Shown piece by piece: positions 6,388-7,072 of a DNA stretch of 7,072 nucleotides. Numbering within the stretch: position 1 is the stretch's first letter; each line of letters opens with the position of its first letter. This DNA is from Patescibacteria group bacterium (GTDB lineage: Bacteria > Patescibacteriota > Minisyncoccia > Phycocordibacterales > Phycocordibacteraceae). Made by a program: the position numbers and the translations under genes. A model generated the notes under the pieces. It worked only from the letters and a program-made list of their open reading frames with translations, searched no databases and was not told where the DNA came from. The stretch lies in contig JAFAQP010000026.1 in the NCBI GenBank assembly GCA_019246385.1, forward strand, positions 1 through 7,072, in the 5' to 3' direction.

Positions 6388-7072
6388 ATGCATAACTACA
6401 ACCTCACAGACATCATTTACACGGCGACCAATCTTATCGTTCTTTTTTTGCCATGGGGCGCTATCATTCTCTGGTTCACCTGGACCATCGCTGACATTAT
6501 CTGGAAGTCCGGCAATGCGGAAAAAAGAAAAGATTCCCCAGACCGCCTCTTATGGGCGGTGATTGCGATATTCGTTCTTTTTTCTTTGGGTGCGATTGTC
6601 GGCTTGATAAATAATTCTCTCTTCGGCCCGAGCGCAGCCATCAAGGCGCATTTGAGTACCGTGTCGACTGGTTCGAACGGTCAAGTGGGAACCCAAAACG
6701 GACAGACGGCGCAAGAAATCGGCTCTGGCGGTTTTACCTATGGCGGCACGAACGCAGTAGGTCAATCCGATCAGGAGCTCGGCTCTGCAGGCACCTCGGG
6801 AGGCAAGACAAATACTCTGGGCCAGTCGGATCAGGAGGTTGGATACGGCGGAGGTACGGGCGGCTCAACTAATACGCTCGGCAAATCGGACCAGGAGCTC
6901 GGCTCTGCAGGCACCTCGGGAGGCAAGACAAATACCCTGGGCCAATCAGCTCAGGAGCTCGGATCTGCCGGTACCTCGGGCGGTAAGACGAATGCGCTTG
7001 GCCAATCGGATCAAGAGATCGGCTCCGCCGGTTTTAAGGGCGGCGAAACTGGTGGTCTTGGGCAATCAGACC
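6388..7072 (+). CDS. Two-helix membrane protein with tandem-repeat Gly-rich tail, 3'-truncated by the window
   Basis: ATG 6388 opens a frame that continues without a stop to base 7072 (228 full codons visible), one nt after the pilin-like gene's stop. Residues 1-12 are polar. TM1 is about 13-39, a basic loop 40-53 (K40, K47, R48, K49, R53) follows, and TM2 is about 54-76. The basic loop suggests a cytoplasmic loop with both ends outside. A Ser/Asn/Gly linker (90-111) leads into at least six 20-residue repeats from residue 112 with consensus GSAGTSGGKT followed by NTLGQSDQEL. There is no cleavable signal. No known family is recognised. The topology copies that of the neighbouring pilin-like protein (two helices plus Gly-rich tail), so I infer a paired envelope or surface function. 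The tail could be a flexible stalk or a repeat solenoid. Third-position changes between repeats show that the coding frame is real. Confidence 0.85.
   Translation, partial: MHNYNLTDIIYTATNLIVLFLPWGAIILWFTWTIADIIWKSGNAEKRKDSPDRLLWAVIAIFVLFSLGAIVGLINNSLFGPSAAIKAHLSTVSTGSNGQVGTQNGQTAQEIGSGGFTYGGTNAVGQSDQELGSAGTSGGKTNTLGQSDQEVGYGGGTGGSTNTLGKSDQELGSAGTSGGKTNTLGQSAQELGSAGTSGGKTNALGQSDQEIGSAGFKGGETGGLGQSD
6721..7072 (+). repeat. 60-bp in-frame tandem repeat array, 6 units visible
   Basis: Units start at 6721, 6781, 6841, 6901, 6961 and 7021; the last is cut by the window end after 52 bases. Each encodes 20 residues of the form G-S-x-G-x-x-G-G-x-T-N-x-L-G-Q-S-D-Q-E-L. The segment before 6721 ends AQEI, a degenerate remnant of a unit end. 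Units 6781 and 6901 are nearly the same (54/60 by eye), while 6841 is the most divergent. The full copy number is unknown. Confidence 0.95.

Noticed and set aside
6335..6562. + strand frame crossing the junction of the pilin-like and repeat-tailed genes
   Set aside because: It overlaps two better-supported genes with clear membrane topology and has no features of its own.

Overview
The window looks like a chromosomal segment of a Candidate Phyla Radiation bacterium, most likely Parcubacteria/Paceibacteria. The reasons are the tight packing of short genes all on the + strand, a degenerate metallo-beta-lactamase-fold protein next to gyrA, a small class I methyltransferase, a TrbC/VirB2-like two-helix membrane protein with a Gly-rich tail, and start codons without clear Shine-Dalgarno sequences. 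This assignment comes from recognising protein styles, not from a database search. Base composition is moderately GC-rich. I see no tRNA, rRNA, CRISPR, IS element or integration site.

Layout. (1) 1-811: the 3' part of an MBL-fold gene, whose start lies outside the window, followed after 7 nt by a 73-aa single-pass membrane protein. (2) 812-4031: a promoter with an extended -10 box sits almost against the start codon of gyrA (822 aa). After a 30-nt gap comes a six-helix PAP2-type phosphatase. (3) 4032-4123: a 92-nt intergenic region with a small inverted repeat and a TATAAT box placed so that transcription should begin on the GTG start codon of the next gene. (4) 4124-7072: four tightly spaced genes (gaps of 3, 7 and 1 nt). 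They encode a SAM methyltransferase, a membrane-anchored family-1 solute-binding protein with no transporter genes beside it, a TrbC/VirB2-like pilin-type protein, and a two-helix membrane protein. The last carries an extracytoplasmic tail of 60-bp (20-residue) tandem repeats that runs off the window end with no stop codon.

How the genes may work together. The first half is housekeeping (DNA topology, possible lipid or isoprenoid phosphate turnover). The second half looks like a cell-envelope cluster: an anchored binding protein plus two small two-helix proteins whose Gly-rich tails are both predicted to point outward. The most interesting points are the repeat-tailed protein 6388-7072, the near-leaderless promoters, and three enzymes or domains with altered signature residues (MBL metal site, PAP2 motif C3, GyrA-box).
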